From Paraburkholderia guartelaensis (lineage in GTDB: Bacteria; Pseudomonadota; Gammaproteobacteria; Burkholderiales; Burkholderiaceae): DNA of 64,000 nucleotides. Shown piece after piece: positions 55,427-64,000 of this stretch. The notes under the pieces were generated by a model. The model did not search any database. It was not told the DNA's origin and worked only from the letters and a program-made list of their open reading frames with translations. The stretch spans positions 310,001 through 374,000 of the forward strand of contig NZ_SMOD01000003.1 in the NCBI RefSeq assembly GCF_004353905.1, written 5' to 3'. Every line of letters begins with the position of its first letter. The stretch's first letter is position 1. Made by a program: the position numbers and the translations under genes.

Positions 55427-56680
55427 ATGCAACGCTGGGTACAGGGACTGATAATCTGCACACTTCCGTCATCGTCCGGAAGGCCCGCCGTGCGCCCATT
55501 CAGTGCCCTCATCATGCTCGTCGGCGTCCTGCTCGCATCGGCAGGCTATGGCGCGACGTTCCTGTTCTCCATGCACGTGCACGCCATCGGCGGGAACGAC
55601 ATCAACACGGGCGTGGCGCTCGCGGGCGCGGCGCTCGGCACCTTCGTGGGCGTCTCGCTCACGGGCTGGGTCGCCCAGCATGTGGGAGCGGCGCGCATGG
55701 CCGCGCTCGCGGCGCTCTGCGTGGGCGCAGGCGTGGTGAGCTTCGCGCTCGTCGAGCACGTGAGCAGCTTCGACGTCGTGCCCGGCTTCCTCGTCGGCTT
55801 CGGCTGGGGCGCGTTCTGCCTCGCCGCGCCCATGGCGCTTGCCGAGCGCACGAACGACGCCGAGCGCGGCCTGTGGTTCCTGCGCTTCGCCACCATGCAG
55901 ATGACGGGCATCGGCGGCAGTCCGGCGCTGGCGGGCTTTGCGATCCGCTTCTGGCGCATGCCGCTTGGCGGCGTGCTCTACACGATCGGCGGCCTTTGCG
56001 TGCTGGCGGCCGTCCTGCTCGAACTGTTCGGCCGGATCGCGCCGCATGTGCGCTCCAGCACCGCGACGCAAGAACCGGCCTCGCCGGACCCGTGGCTCCT
56101 GAAGATGGGCGTCATCGCCCGCACGCGCGCGGTGTATCCCATCGTCATCATCGCGTTGGGCGGCTGCGTGTTCTCGGGCCTCATGACGTTCCAGATGTCG
56201 CTCGTGCAAGGCACCGAGGCGAAAGCGACGACCTTCTTCAGCGTCTACACGGTGACGGTCATCGCCACGCGCTGGCTGCTCTCGCGCGTGGTCATCAAGA
56301 TGCGCTCCGAAACCGCGACGAAAGTGCTGCTCACCATGATGGTGATGGGTAGCGCGGCGATGTTCGTCGTGCCGTTTCACGTGCTGTTTCAATCGGCGGC
56401 CGCGGTGCTGCTGGGCACAGGATACGGGCTCGCTTACCCGATCGTCCAGCTCCAGGCCGTTAACGACTCCGTTGCCGCGCACCGCCGCGCCGCGCTCACG
56501 TGGTTCGTCGCGGCGTACTTCGTCGGCGCGTTCGGGTTTCCGACCGTCGGCGGCTGGGTGCTGGTGCACGGCGGCCGGGCGGCGCTGCTCGCGCTCATCG
56601 CGGCGTGCGGACTCGCGGCGCTCGCGCTGGCCGTTGTGCGCGACCGGCGGCGTGTCGAGACCTTATCGGCCAGCGCCTGA
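55427..56680 (+). CDS. MFS transporter, 12 TM
   Basis: A 417-residue major facilitator with a short polar N-terminus. The YfcJ/YhhS-like set is suggested by TGVALAGAALGTFVGVSLTGWVAQHVGAARM and MMVMGSAAMFV. Start ATG 55427 behind GAGGAG. No substrate evident. The amidase gene follows 45 bases later in the same direction. Confidence 0.85.
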   Translation: MQRWVQGLIICTLPSSSGRPAVRPFSALIMLVGVLLASAGYGATFLFSMHVHAIGGNDINTGVALAGAALGTFVGVSLTGWVAQHVGAARMAALAALCVGAGVVSFALVEHVSSFDVVPGFLVGFGWGAFCLAAPMALAERTNDAERGLWFLRFATMQMTGIGGSPALAGFAIRFWRMPLGGVLYTIGGLCVLAAVLLELFGRIAPHVRSSTATQEPASPDPWLLKMGVIARTRAVYPIVIIALGGCVFSGLMTFQMSLVQGTEAKATTFFSVYTVTVIATRWLLSRVVIKMRSETATKVLLTMMVMGSAAMFVVPFHVLFQSAAAVLLGTGYGLAYPIVQLQAVNDSVAAHRRAALTWFVAAYFVGAFGFPTVGGWVLVHGGRAALLALIAACGLAALALAVVRDRRRVETLSASA

Positions 56681-56724
56681 ACAGGCCCTGGCCATTCCCA
56701 TTTTGCTAACGAACCGGAGGGATC

Positions 56725-58125
56725 GTGACTGAACTATGGCGTTTATCCGCAACTGAACTCGCAAAGCGGGTTCGCGCGCGCGAGGTGTCTGCACGCGAGG
56801 CCGCGAAGGCCGCGCTCGATCGTCTCGAAGCCGTCAATCCGCTCATCAACGCGGTGATCGACTACCGGCCCGAATGGGTCTTCGCGCAGGCCGACAAGAT
56901 CGACGCGGCGATTGCGCGCGGCGAAGACCCGGGGCCGCTCGCGGGCGTGCCCGTCACAACGAAGATCAACATCGACCAGGCGGGCTTCGCCACGACCAAC
57001 GGCACGCGTTTGCAGAAGGATCTGATCGCGCAGGTGAACAGCCCGGCCGTCGAAAACCTCGTGCGTGCGGGTGCCGTGCTGCTCGGCCGTACCAATTCGC
57101 CGACCTTCGCGCTGCGCTGGTTCACGAGCAACCAGGTTCACGGGCATACGAAAAACCCGCGCAACGCGTCGCTCACGCCGGGCGGCTCGAGCGGCGGCGC
57201 GGCGGCGGCGGTCACGGCCGGCATCGGGCATATCGCGCTCGGCACCGACATTGGCGGCTCGGTGCGCTACCCGGCCTATGCGTGCGGCGTGCATGGCCTG
57301 CGGCCCAGCATCGGGCGGGTGCCGGCGTTCAACGCGTCGTCGCCCGAGCGGCCGATCGGCGCGCAGATGATGTCGGGCGCAGGCCCGATGGCGCGCACGG
57401 TCGAGGACCTGCGCGTGGCGCTCGCGGCGCTTGCCGCGCCCGACCTGCGCGACCCCTGGTGGGCGCCGGCGCCGCTCATCGGGCCCGACGTGCCGCGGCG
57501 TGCGGCGCTCTGCCTGCGTCCGGGCGGCATGAGCATCACGAAGGAGGTGGAGGACGCTTTGCTCGACGCCGGCCGCCGGCTCGCCGACGCGGGCTGGACG
57601 GTCGAGCAGATCGACGACGTGCCGCTCCTGCGTGACGCCGGCGAAGTGCAGGAACGCCTGTGGCTCGGCGACGGGTTCCCGGCGCTCGCCGACGCCGTGG
57701 CCCGTGACGGCGACCCGGGCGCACAGGCGGTGGTGGACGGCGTGCGGGCCAAGGTCGAGGCGATGCCCGAGAACGTGGTGGTCCCGTCGCTGGTGCGCCG
57801 CACGACGCTCACGCGCGCATGGCGATTGTTCCTTTCGGACTATCCCGTGCTGCTGCTGCCGGTTTCGGGCGAACTGCCGTTCCCCGATAACCTCGACATG
57901 CAGGGCGCGGCGGGTTTCCAGCGTGTGTGGGACGCCCAGCTGACCATGCGCGCATTACCCGCGATGGGCTTGCCGGGTCTTGTTGTGTCCACGGGCATGG
58001 TGAAGGACGTGCCGGTTGGCGTGCAGATCGTCGCCGGACATTTCCGCGAAGACCTGTGTCTGCTGGCTGGTAAGGCTATCGAGGAACGCGGCGCACCGCC
58101 TTCGCCCATCGACCCGGCCAAGTAA
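56725..58125 (+). CDS. Amidase-signature enzyme
   Basis: A 466-residue amidase-signature hydrolase with the Ser-cisSer-Lys triad: Lys80 (VPVTTKINID), Ser155 (TPGGSSGG) and nucleophile Ser179 (GTDIGGSVRYPA). It starts at GTG 56725 behind GGAGGG. It hydrolyses an amide; the substrate is unknown. Convergent with the HxlR gene after it. Confidence 0.9.
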   Translation: MTELWRLSATELAKRVRAREVSAREAAKAALDRLEAVNPLINAVIDYRPEWVFAQADKIDAAIARGEDPGPLAGVPVTTKINIDQAGFATTNGTRLQKDLIAQVNSPAVENLVRAGAVLLGRTNSPTFALRWFTSNQVHGHTKNPRNASLTPGGSSGGAAAAVTAGIGHIALGTDIGGSVRYPAYACGVHGLRPSIGRVPAFNASSPERPIGAQMMSGAGPMARTVEDLRVALAALAAPDLRDPWWAPAPLIGPDVPRRAALCLRPGGMSITKEVEDALLDAGRRLADAGWTVEQIDDVPLLRDAGEVQERLWLGDGFPALADAVARDGDPGAQAVVDGVRAKVEAMPENVVVPSLVRRTTLTRAWRLFLSDYPVLLLPVSGELPFPDNLDMQGAAGFQRVWDAQLTMRALPAMGLPGLVVSTGMVKDVPVGVQIVAGHFREDLCLLAGKAIEERGAPPSPIDPAK

Positions 58126-58137
58126 ACCGGGCGGGCG

Positions 58138-58584
58138 TTATGCGGGCTTCTTGACCACGGTGTCGTGAGGGGTGAGAGCGTGCCCCTCACGGGTCTGCGG
58201 AAACATCGAAAGCAACGGCTTGCCCGTTGCTTTGTCGATCAGCCACGAATGCCGTTCGCCGCGCTCGAACATATGACGCTCGCCCCATTGCTGAAGGGCG
58301 ACGATAACGGGGAAGAGGCTTTCCCCTTTCTTCGTTAGCACGTACTCCTGATAGGTCGTGCCGTCGGAGGCAGGCCGTGTTTCGAGAATGCCGGCCTCGA
58401 CGAGATGGCTCAAACGGCCGGATAGAATATTGCGCGCGACACCCAGATTGCGCTGAATGTCACCGAAGCGGTGAATGCCGTCGAAGACATCGCGCAGGAT
58501 CATCAGCGACCATCGGTCGCCGATCACGTCGACCGAGCGCGCGACGGGGCAGGTCTCTGTCTTCATGGATTTGCGGCTTGCCAT
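58138..58584 (-). CDS. HxlR-family regulator
   Basis: A 148-residue HxlR/MarR-like winged-helix regulator (CPVARSVDVIGDRWSLMILRDVF, NLGVARNILSGRLSHLVEAGILE). The conserved Cys in TETCPV can act as a redox or electrophile sensor in this family. It is divergent from the MFS gene at 58703, with a shared operator between them. Confidence 0.9.
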   Translation of the reverse strand: MASRKSMKTETCPVARSVDVIGDRWSLMILRDVFDGIHRFGDIQRNLGVARNILSGRLSHLVEAGILETRPASDGTTYQEYVLTKKGESLFPVIVALQQWGERHMFERGERHSWLIDKATGKPLLSMFPQTREGHALTPHDTVVKKPA

Positions 58585-58668
58585 GGCGATTCTCTCTCTT
58601 GCTAGAACGTATTGACGCGATGCGTGCGCCTCACGTAGTTGCATTTTAAAACCACTCGACATACCATT

Positions 58669-58696
58669 CAATCAGTTTTGTTTTGAAACTGGATTG
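58669..58696. promoter_or_regulatory. Operator between HxlR and MFS genes
   Basis: CAATC-AGTTT and AAACTGGATTG are imperfect inverted repeats (one-base offset) across a TGTTTTG centre. It overlaps the MFS start region and lies about 85 bases upstream of the HxlR start, as expected for an HxlR-type operator. Confidence 0.5.
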
Positions 58697-58702
58697 AAGA
58701 TC

Positions 58703-59962
58703 ATGGACGCGGATCCCGTTGCGCTTGCACCGCCGGCCCGCGGCGCTCCCGTGCGGCCACGCGCGCCGATGCCGCGCGGCCTCGTACTGCTGTTCGCCGT
58801 GGCCAGCGGCCTGAGCGTCGCCAATGTCTACTATGCGCAGCCCTTGCTGGACGCATTGGCGCGCGATTTCGGCATTACCCGCGCCGCCGTTGGCGGCGTG
58901 GTCACGGCGACGCAGGCCGGTTGCGCGCTGGCGTTGCTGCTGCTCGTGCCGTTGGGCGACAGGGTGGAGCGCCGCCGCCTGATGATCGCGCAATTGCTGG
59001 CGCTGGCGGGCGTGCTGGGCGTGGTGAGTCTCGCGCGATCCGTAGCGGTGCTGCTGGCCGGCATGCTGGGTGTGGGCATGCTGGGTACGGCCATGACACA
59101 GGGGTTGATCGCCTATGCGGCCTCCGCCGCCGCGCCCGACGAGCGCGGGCGCGTGGTGGGCGCAGCGGGCAGCGGAGTGTTCATTGGCCTGCTGCTGGCT
59201 CGCGTGTTTTCCGGCGGCGTGAGCGATCTTGCCGGTTGGCGCGGCGTGTACGGCTGTTCCGCCGCCGTCATGCTCGCCCTGGCCGTGCCGCTGTGGCGCC
59301 GGCTTCCGAAACTGGCACGCAGCGAGCCAGGTGCAATGAGCTATGGACAACTGATCATCTCGATGTTCGCGTTGCTGCGCTCGGATCGCGTGCTGCAAAC
59401 GCGCGGCCTGCTAGCTCTGCTGATGTTCGCGACCCTCAATATTTTCTGGAGCGCGCTGGTGCTGCCGTTGAGTGCGCCGCCCTACAATTATTCTCATACG
59501 GCGATCGGGGCCTTCGGCATAGCCGGGGCGGCGGGCGCGCTGGCTGCCGCGCGCGCCGGCCAATGGGCCGACCGGGGTTGGGGCCAACGCACCAGTGCCG
59601 CCGCGCTGGCGCTCCTGTTGCTGGCGTGGTGGCCGCTCTCGATGCTGGGACACTCGCTATGGATGCTGCTGGTTGGCATCGTGCTGCTCGATCTCGGCGG
59701 CCAGGCGCTGCACGTGACCAATCAAAGCCTGATTTTTCGCAGCAACGCGCAACTGCATAGCCGGCTCGTGAGTCTTTACATGCTGTTCTATGCAGTGGGC
59801 AGCGGGCTTGGCGCAATCGGCACGACGGCGACGTATGCCGCGGCGGGTTGGCATGGTGTGTCTACGCTGGGCGCGGCCGTGAGTTTGCTGGCGCTCGTGT
59901 TCTGGGGCGTCACGGTGCGCAGCATGCGGCGCGCGGCCCCGTGCGCCTGCACATCGAATTGA
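58703..59962 (+). CDS. MFS exporter, YnfM-like
   Basis: A 419-residue 12-TM major facilitator with a Pro/Ala-rich N-terminus. Motif GDRVERRRLMIAQ follows TM2, and NVYYAQPLLDALARDFGI in TM1 matches the YnfM/arabinose-efflux group. Start ATG 58703; the TTG 9 bases earlier is less likely. Divergent from and probably controlled by the HxlR gene. Confidence 0.88.
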   Translation: MDADPVALAPPARGAPVRPRAPMPRGLVLLFAVASGLSVANVYYAQPLLDALARDFGITRAAVGGVVTATQAGCALALLLLVPLGDRVERRRLMIAQLLALAGVLGVVSLARSVAVLLAGMLGVGMLGTAMTQGLIAYAASAAAPDERGRVVGAAGSGVFIGLLLARVFSGGVSDLAGWRGVYGCSAAVMLALAVPLWRRLPKLARSEPGAMSYGQLIISMFALLRSDRVLQTRGLLALLMFATLNIFWSALVLPLSAPPYNYSHTAIGAFGIAGAAGALAAARAGQWADRGWGQRTSAAALALLLLAWWPLSMLGHSLWMLLVGIVLLDLGGQALHVTNQSLIFRSNAQLHSRLVSLYMLFYAVGSGLGAIGTTATYAAAGWHGVSTLGAAVSLLALVFWGVTVRSMRRAAPCACTSN

Positions 59963-59995
59963 AGCCTGAATGGAAACTCGGACCGGGAGACATGT

Positions 59996-61351
59996 ATGGA
60001 TGAACTGAAACTGCTGGCGGATGCCGACGCACGCGGCCTGCGCTACCTCGAAGGAAACGCCACGCGGCGAGTTTTCCCTTCGAACGAAGCTATTGCTGCG
60101 CTCAGTGCGTTTGACGAGCCGCTGCCCGCAAGCGGAATACCCGCTGAAGACACGCTGTCTTTGCTCGACCGTATCGGCTCGCCGGCGACGACGGCTTCGA
60201 ACGGCCCGCGCTATTTCGGCTTCGTGATCGGCGCGGCGCTGCCCGCAGCGGCCGCGGCAGAGCGGCTCATGATGGCGTGGGATCAGTGTGCCTCGACGTT
60301 CGATAACTCGCCGGTCGCGGCCACGGTGGAACGCATCGCGGGCCGCTGGGTGCTCGAAGCGCTCGACCTGCCGCGCGAAAGCGCCGTGGGCTTCGGCACC
60401 AGCGCGACAGCGTGCACGCTCGGCGCGCTCGCTACCGCTCGCCGCGCGCTGCTTGCACGGCAAGGCTGGGACTTCGACCGCCAGGGGCTGATGGGTGCGC
60501 CCGAGATCAAGGTCGTGGTCTCGGAACTCGCTCACATCACGGTGAAGAAGGCGCTGCGCATCCTCGGCTTCGGGCTGGATCGCATCGTCTACGCAGCCGT
60601 CGACGCTCATGGCGGCGTGGATGTGGCGAAACTCCCGCCGCTCGACGACCGCACGATCCTGTGCCTGCAGGCCGGCGAGGTGAATACCGGCGAATTCGAC
60701 CCCTTTGCGCCGATCATCGCGCGTGCGAGGGAGGCCGGCGCTTGGGTGCATGTCGATGGCGCATTCGGCCTGTGGGCGCGCACGTCGTCGTTGGCTGCGC
60801 TGACCGAGGGCATCGAAGGGGCCGATAGCTGGACGACGGATGCGCACAAGTGGCTGAACACGCCGTACGACTGCGCCATGGTTATTTGCCGCGATGCAAA
60901 GGCGCTGGCCGAGGCGATGAACAGCGACGCGGCCTACTTGTCCGCGAGCGCCGACGCGCAAAAGAACCTCACGCTGGAATTCTCGCGCCGCGCGCGCGGT
61001 ATTCCCGTGTGGGCGGCGCTACGCACGCTGGGCCGCGGCGGTGTCGCGGCCATGGTCGAGCGCCATCACGCGCAGGCGCAGCGCATCGGCGCGGAACTCG
61101 AGCGCCTGGGCTACGAGGTGCTCAACCGGGTCGTGCTGAATCAGGTGCTGTTCCGCTGCGAAACGGATGCGCAGACGCAGGCGCTGCGCAGTGCCGTGCA
61201 GGCCTCCGGCGAAACGTGGTTCGGCGGCACGATCTGGCAAGGGCGGCCCGCGTTGCGGATCAGCGTGTCGTCGTGGCGCACGCGGGATGAAGACATCGAA
61301 GCGCTCGTGCAACTGCTGGCATCGCTGCGCGCCAGTTTGCGTGCGCCTTAA
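59996..61351 (+). CDS. Group II PLP-dependent decarboxylase
   Basis: A 451-residue aspartate aminotransferase-fold enzyme. PLP Lys285 lies in TTDAHKWLN, the Asp254 ring ligand in VHVDGAFG, and His180 (SELAHITVKKA) stacks on PLP. It resembles glutamate/aromatic-amino-acid decarboxylases (DDC family). The substrate is not known. It follows the MFS gene by 33 bases, suggesting amino-acid or amine handling by the pair. Confidence 0.88.
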   Translation: MDELKLLADADARGLRYLEGNATRRVFPSNEAIAALSAFDEPLPASGIPAEDTLSLLDRIGSPATTASNGPRYFGFVIGAALPAAAAAERLMMAWDQCASTFDNSPVAATVERIAGRWVLEALDLPRESAVGFGTSATACTLGALATARRALLARQGWDFDRQGLMGAPEIKVVVSELAHITVKKALRILGFGLDRIVYAAVDAHGGVDVAKLPPLDDRTILCLQAGEVNTGEFDPFAPIIARAREAGAWVHVDGAFGLWARTSSLAALTEGIEGADSWTTDAHKWLNTPYDCAMVICRDAKALAEAMNSDAAYLSASADAQKNLTLEFSRRARGIPVWAALRTLGRGGVAAMVERHHAQAQRIGAELERLGYEVLNRVVLNQVLFRCETDAQTQALRSAVQASGETWFGGTIWQGRPALRISVSSWRTRDEDIEALVQLLASLRASLRAP

Positions 61352-61394
61352 GCGCCGGCGGTTACGTTGCGCGCGCAGCGAAGAAGGCAGCAAG

Positions 61395-61419
61395 GCCGCG
61401 GACGGCCCAAGTCCGCGGC
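61395..61419. terminator. Hairpin between convergent genes
   Basis: GCCGCGGAC and GTCCGCGGC form a 9-bp stem with a 7-base loop, then TTC. It lies between the decarboxylase and the MAPEG gene. Only a short T-run. Confidence 0.6.
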
Positions 61420-61420
61420 T

Positions 61421-61807
61421 TCAGCGCAGCAGCGCGAAACTCAACGCGATACCGGCCGCGTAAGTGCCGAGCGCGCCGAGAAATCGGGCGGGATTGGGTT
61501 TCGCCATCGAGGGAAACGCGATCAGCCCGACGACGAGAAGACACCGGCAGACGGTCGCAGTCACGATCAGCGCAAGCGTTGCAGGCGAGGGCGAGCGTGC
61601 GCCCAGATAGAGAAAAAGCACGGCCAGGAAGGGCACATATTCGGCAGTGTTCGCATGCGCGCGCACGAACTTGTGCAGCAGGCTAGCCGGGTCCGGCGCG
61701 CAACCCGAGAGCGTGCCTTCGCGAAAGCGAAGCATCGAAATGGACACGCCCAGGCCAAACAGCAAAAGACCCAGCACGGCCACGCAGGCCAGCGCAATTC
61801 TGTCCAT
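61421..61807 (-). CDS. MAPEG-family membrane protein
   Basis: A 128-residue four-TM protein. The MAPEG features FVRAHANTAEYVPFLAVLFL (ANxxEyvP motif) are present, as in microsomal glutathione transferases. The start at 61807 has AAGGAG upstream. Role in glutathione-dependent detoxification is inferred from the family. Confidence 0.88.
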   Translation of the reverse strand: MDRIALACVAVLGLLLFGLGVSISMLRFREGTLSGCAPDPASLLHKFVRAHANTAEYVPFLAVLFLYLGARSPSPATLALIVTATVCRCLLVVGLIAFPSMAKPNPARFLGALGTYAAGIALSFALLR

Positions 61808-61853
61808 TTGAGGCTCCTTGGCGAAAGAAGGCGATGCGATTATTTGCGGCGCG

Positions 61854-63137
61854 TTAGCCGACTTCCACGCGGTTGCGTCCGCTTTCCTTGGCCCGATACA
61901 GCGCCACGTCCGCGCGTTTGACGATCGCGGCGACATCATGCTCGCCCGGCAGGCGCTCGGTTACGCCAATGCTCACCGTAAACGGCACCGGTTTGCCCAG
62001 TCGCCACTTATGCTCGAAATCCTGCTGCTCGATGGTTTCGCGCAACTCTTCGGCCACCGCCGTTGCCTGTTCGATATCGAACTCAGGCAGTGCGGCGATG
62101 AATTCTTCGCCGCCCCAGCGAGCGAACACGCCTATGCGCCGGTCGGCGTTCATTACGACCTTGGCCAGCACGCGCAGCACTTCGTCGCCGATGTCGTGCC
62201 CGTAGGTGTCGTTGATCTTCTTGAAGTAATCGATATCGAGAATGAAGACGGAAAGCGCTTTGTCCGCTTCCAGAATCGTTTCGACGGTGTCGGCGAATTC
62301 ACGGCGGTTCGGCAGGCCGGTCAGCTCGTCGGTCACGGCCTGTTTCTGGAGCAGGTCCATCAATTGAACGCGGTCGGCAATATCGCGAATCACGGCAGTG
62401 AATTCGATCAGCCCGCCCACAATGATTTTCGAAATGGCGATTTCAACGGGCAATAGCGACCCATCCCGATGCAGCCCATACACGCGGTTCCGCTCGTCCA
62501 TCTGCCGGGAGCGCACGGGCGAGCGCGCGAACTGGTGCACGTATTGCGAATGATTGCCGCGGTAGCGCTCGGGCAGAAGATCCGTAATGGGTTGGCCGAG
62601 CATTTCCTCGGCGGAGTATCCGAACAGGTTTTCGGCGGCGCGGTTGAATAGCGTGATGCAATGCTGCTGGTCGATCGTGATGATGGCGTCGTAGGCTGCA
62701 TCGACGACTGAACGAAAGCGCGACGTGCTGACTTCCAGTTCGTGCGTCAGCAACATCTTCGTGGTGATCTCGAGGCCCGTCACCATGATTTCGAGCACGG
62801 AGACACCGCTTTCGGCGTGGCGTATCGGCTTCAATGACAGGCGCCACCAGTGTGTTCCGTCCCTCAGGTCGTACGCTTGCTCGAGTTCGCGGGCAACGCC
62901 GGATTCAAAGCACTGGGTCAGTTTCTGGCGGAATTCGGTTCGTGCGTAGTTGGGAATGAGCGAATCGAATGGTGCCGGGAATGTCTTGATCGCACTGCGC
63001 CTGCCGCCCGTCATGCGCATGAAATGATCGTTGCAGGCCGAAACCATGAATTGGCCCCGCTCGTCGCGCCCGATCATGGCTACGCTCGCAGCAATTTCGT
63101 CGACGAAATCGCGAATCATGTCCGACCAGTCAGCCAT
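61854..63137 (-). CDS. PAS-PAS diguanylate cyclase
   Basis: A 427-residue protein: two PAS domains (about 20-130 and 145-255; RFRSVVDAAYDAIITIDQQHCITLFNRAAENLFGYSAEEMLG) and a GGDEF domain with active site GGEEF at 342-346 (ARWGGEEFIAALP). The I-site position reads RRIG instead of RxxD, so product inhibition is probably lost. It makes cyclic di-GMP. The start at 63137 has GGAGG six bases upstream. No membrane segment. Confidence 0.93.
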   Translation of the reverse strand: MADWSDMIRDFVDEIAASVAMIGRDERGQFMVSACNDHFMRMTGGRRSAIKTFPAPFDSLIPNYARTEFRQKLTQCFESGVARELEQAYDLRDGTHWWRLSLKPIRHAESGVSVLEIMVTGLEITTKMLLTHELEVSTSRFRSVVDAAYDAIITIDQQHCITLFNRAAENLFGYSAEEMLGQPITDLLPERYRGNHSQYVHQFARSPVRSRQMDERNRVYGLHRDGSLLPVEIAISKIIVGGLIEFTAVIRDIADRVQLMDLLQKQAVTDELTGLPNRREFADTVETILEADKALSVFILDIDYFKKINDTYGHDIGDEVLRVLAKVVMNADRRIGVFARWGGEEFIAALPEFDIEQATAVAEELRETIEQQDFEHKWRLGKPVPFTVSIGVTERLPGEHDVAAIVKRADVALYRAKESGRNRVEVG

Positions 63138-63292
63138 CGAGCCTCCGTTGCCAGCTTGCTCAATACACTGACGATATAGTAGCCCGCATTGCGCGGCGCG
63201 GCGGCGCAATGTGTCCCACGGACGTTTTCGAACGTGCCGGTTCGCGCGCGTTCGCGCAGGCCCAATCTGGCGCCACTTACACGTGTGCAACC

Positions 63293-63679
63293 CTACCGCG
63301 CCGCGACGATCCCTCCGTGCAGTTCCACATGCAGCACGACGAGCCACCGCGAAGGGCAGGTGCTCGATACGCGCACTGCGCGGCCAGGGCGTATCGCGGC
63401 CGGGTGCACGAAGCCCGACTCACTCGCGCGCGACCACGCATGCCTTGCGTCGGATCGTATCCAGACGGCGAGCAGCGTGCAGCACATGAAGCAGAAGAAC
63501 GCCGTGAGTCCCAGCGCGAAATCGGGGTGATTCGAAAACGCGAAAAATGCGAACGCCGAAGTCAGAATGGGACAGATCAGCAGAATCAACGCGCACACGC
63601 GCAGCAGCGCGCGCTTTTGCGGACTAATGGCGTGTGCGGCATTCAATGTGCGCCGAGGCGGCGAAGAGAGGTTGCGCAT
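63293..63679 (-). CDS. Small two-span membrane protein
   Basis: A 128-residue protein with two TM helices (about 30-50 and 58-75) and a basic soluble tail. I do not recognise a family. It begins at ATG 63679, 21 bases after the UspA stop, and ends 156 bases before the cyclase start. Confidence 0.55.
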   Translation of the reverse strand: MRNLSSPPRRTLNAAHAISPQKRALLRVCALILLICPILTSAFAFFAFSNHPDFALGLTAFFCFMCCTLLAVWIRSDARHAWSRASESGFVHPAAIRPGRAVRVSSTCPSRWLVVLHVELHGGIVAAR

Positions 63680-63699
63680 GCGATGGGACCGATGCGCTG

Positions 63700-64000
63700 T
63701 TAATGCAACAAGGTCACGGGCACGCTGCACAGCCGCCTGAGCCTTGCGAGCATCATCCATTTGCGCAGAAAGCCGAGATGGCTTGCGTCCACGAGAACGA
63801 TATCCGCGCCGCCACATTCCACGCATGCTGCGATGCTGCGCTCCGCGGGGCCTGGCGCATGCCGCAGCCGGTACGGTACGCCTGCGTCCTTGAGAATCGC
63901 GCAAGTGGCGTCGAGCATGTCGCGGCCGTGCCGTTGCCAGCGCTTGCGGGCGCCGTTGCTCGCCGCGGTGCGCTGTATCGTCTCCACGACCTCGACTTCC
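63700..64000 (-). CDS. Universal stress protein (UspA), partial
   Basis: The C-terminal 100 residues of a UspA-domain protein; its start is outside the window. The end CGGADIVLVDASHLGFLRKWMMLARLRRLCSVPVTLLH has the Usp pattern (beta strand, ADIVLV, hydrophobic helix, S-V-P-V-T-L), but the usual G-2x-G-9x-G[ST] ATP loop is degenerate (DASHLGFLRKW). Confidence 0.8.
   Translation of the reverse strand, partial: EVEVVETIQRTAASNGARKRWQRHGRDMLDATCAILKDAGVPYRLRHAPGPAERSIAACVECGGADIVLVDASHLGFLRKWMMLARLRRLCSVPVTLLH

Overview
The window looks like a chromosomal segment from a member of the Burkholderiaceae (Burkholderia/Paraburkholderia type). GC content and GC-rich third positions are high, there is a Gram-negative trimeric porin, several small secreted DUF4148 proteins, and many LysR and two-component regulators. 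I see no tRNA, rRNA, insertion sequence, prophage or CRISPR array.

Layout. 1-6.2 kb: partial Fe-S assembly factor (MIP18/PaaD type), a Cache chemoreceptor, an entericidin-like lipoprotein, then an NMT1-type binding protein with a TctE/TctD-like two-component pair. 6.3-13 kb: porin, then a 2-hydroxycarboxylate transporter preceded by a sigma-54 promoter and activator palindrome and followed by a DctB/DctD-like pair that probably drives it. 13-24 kb: a P-loop kinase-like protein, a GH39-like lipoprotein, a LysR/permuted-aconitase/MFS catabolic cluster, a lytic transglycosylase and small proteins. 24.2-29.6 kb: kdpFABC with an extra 31-codon ORF, two leader hairpins, an unusually long KdpC and no adjacent kdpDE. 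29.7-34.2 kb: P450 with a divergent AraC regulator, and an aldo/keto reductase with a divergent LysR. 34.2-37.6 kb: histidine kinase and OmpR-type regulator separated by a cupin gene and a GFA gene. 37.6-43.8 kb: epoxide-hydrolase-like enzyme with a TetR repressor and two matching operators, an EF-G paralogue, and a slipin/NfeD operon. 44.4-55.4 kb: a cluster of exported and redox proteins. 55.4-64 kb: MFS, amidase, HxlR/MFS, PLP decarboxylase, MAPEG, PAS-PAS-GGDEF, a small membrane protein and a partial UspA.

The most interesting signal is a promoter code shared by seven promoters. It uses GATACA half-sites in tandem with 10-11 bp spacing. Five promoters in the 44.7-54.1 kb cluster (DUF4148 x3, TlpA, DipZ-like) share a strict geometry: TGTATC-N4-TGTATC, then 71-72 bp to a GATACR half-site, then 15 bp to a TNNAAT -10-like hexamer, with a degenerate half-site 26 bp from that hexamer. 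Two further promoters carry GAYACA-N4-GATACA exactly 26 bp from a TATAAA. One serves a Tat-exported hydrolase in the cluster. The other lies directly upstream of the histidine kinase at 34.3 kb. This suggests that the split two-component pair (34.3-37.6 kb) autoregulates and controls a cell-envelope redox/detoxification regulon (DUF4148 proteins, Ohr, TlpA, DipZ, hydrolases, P460 cytochrome). The motif and spacings are read directly from the sequence; the regulator assignment is inference.
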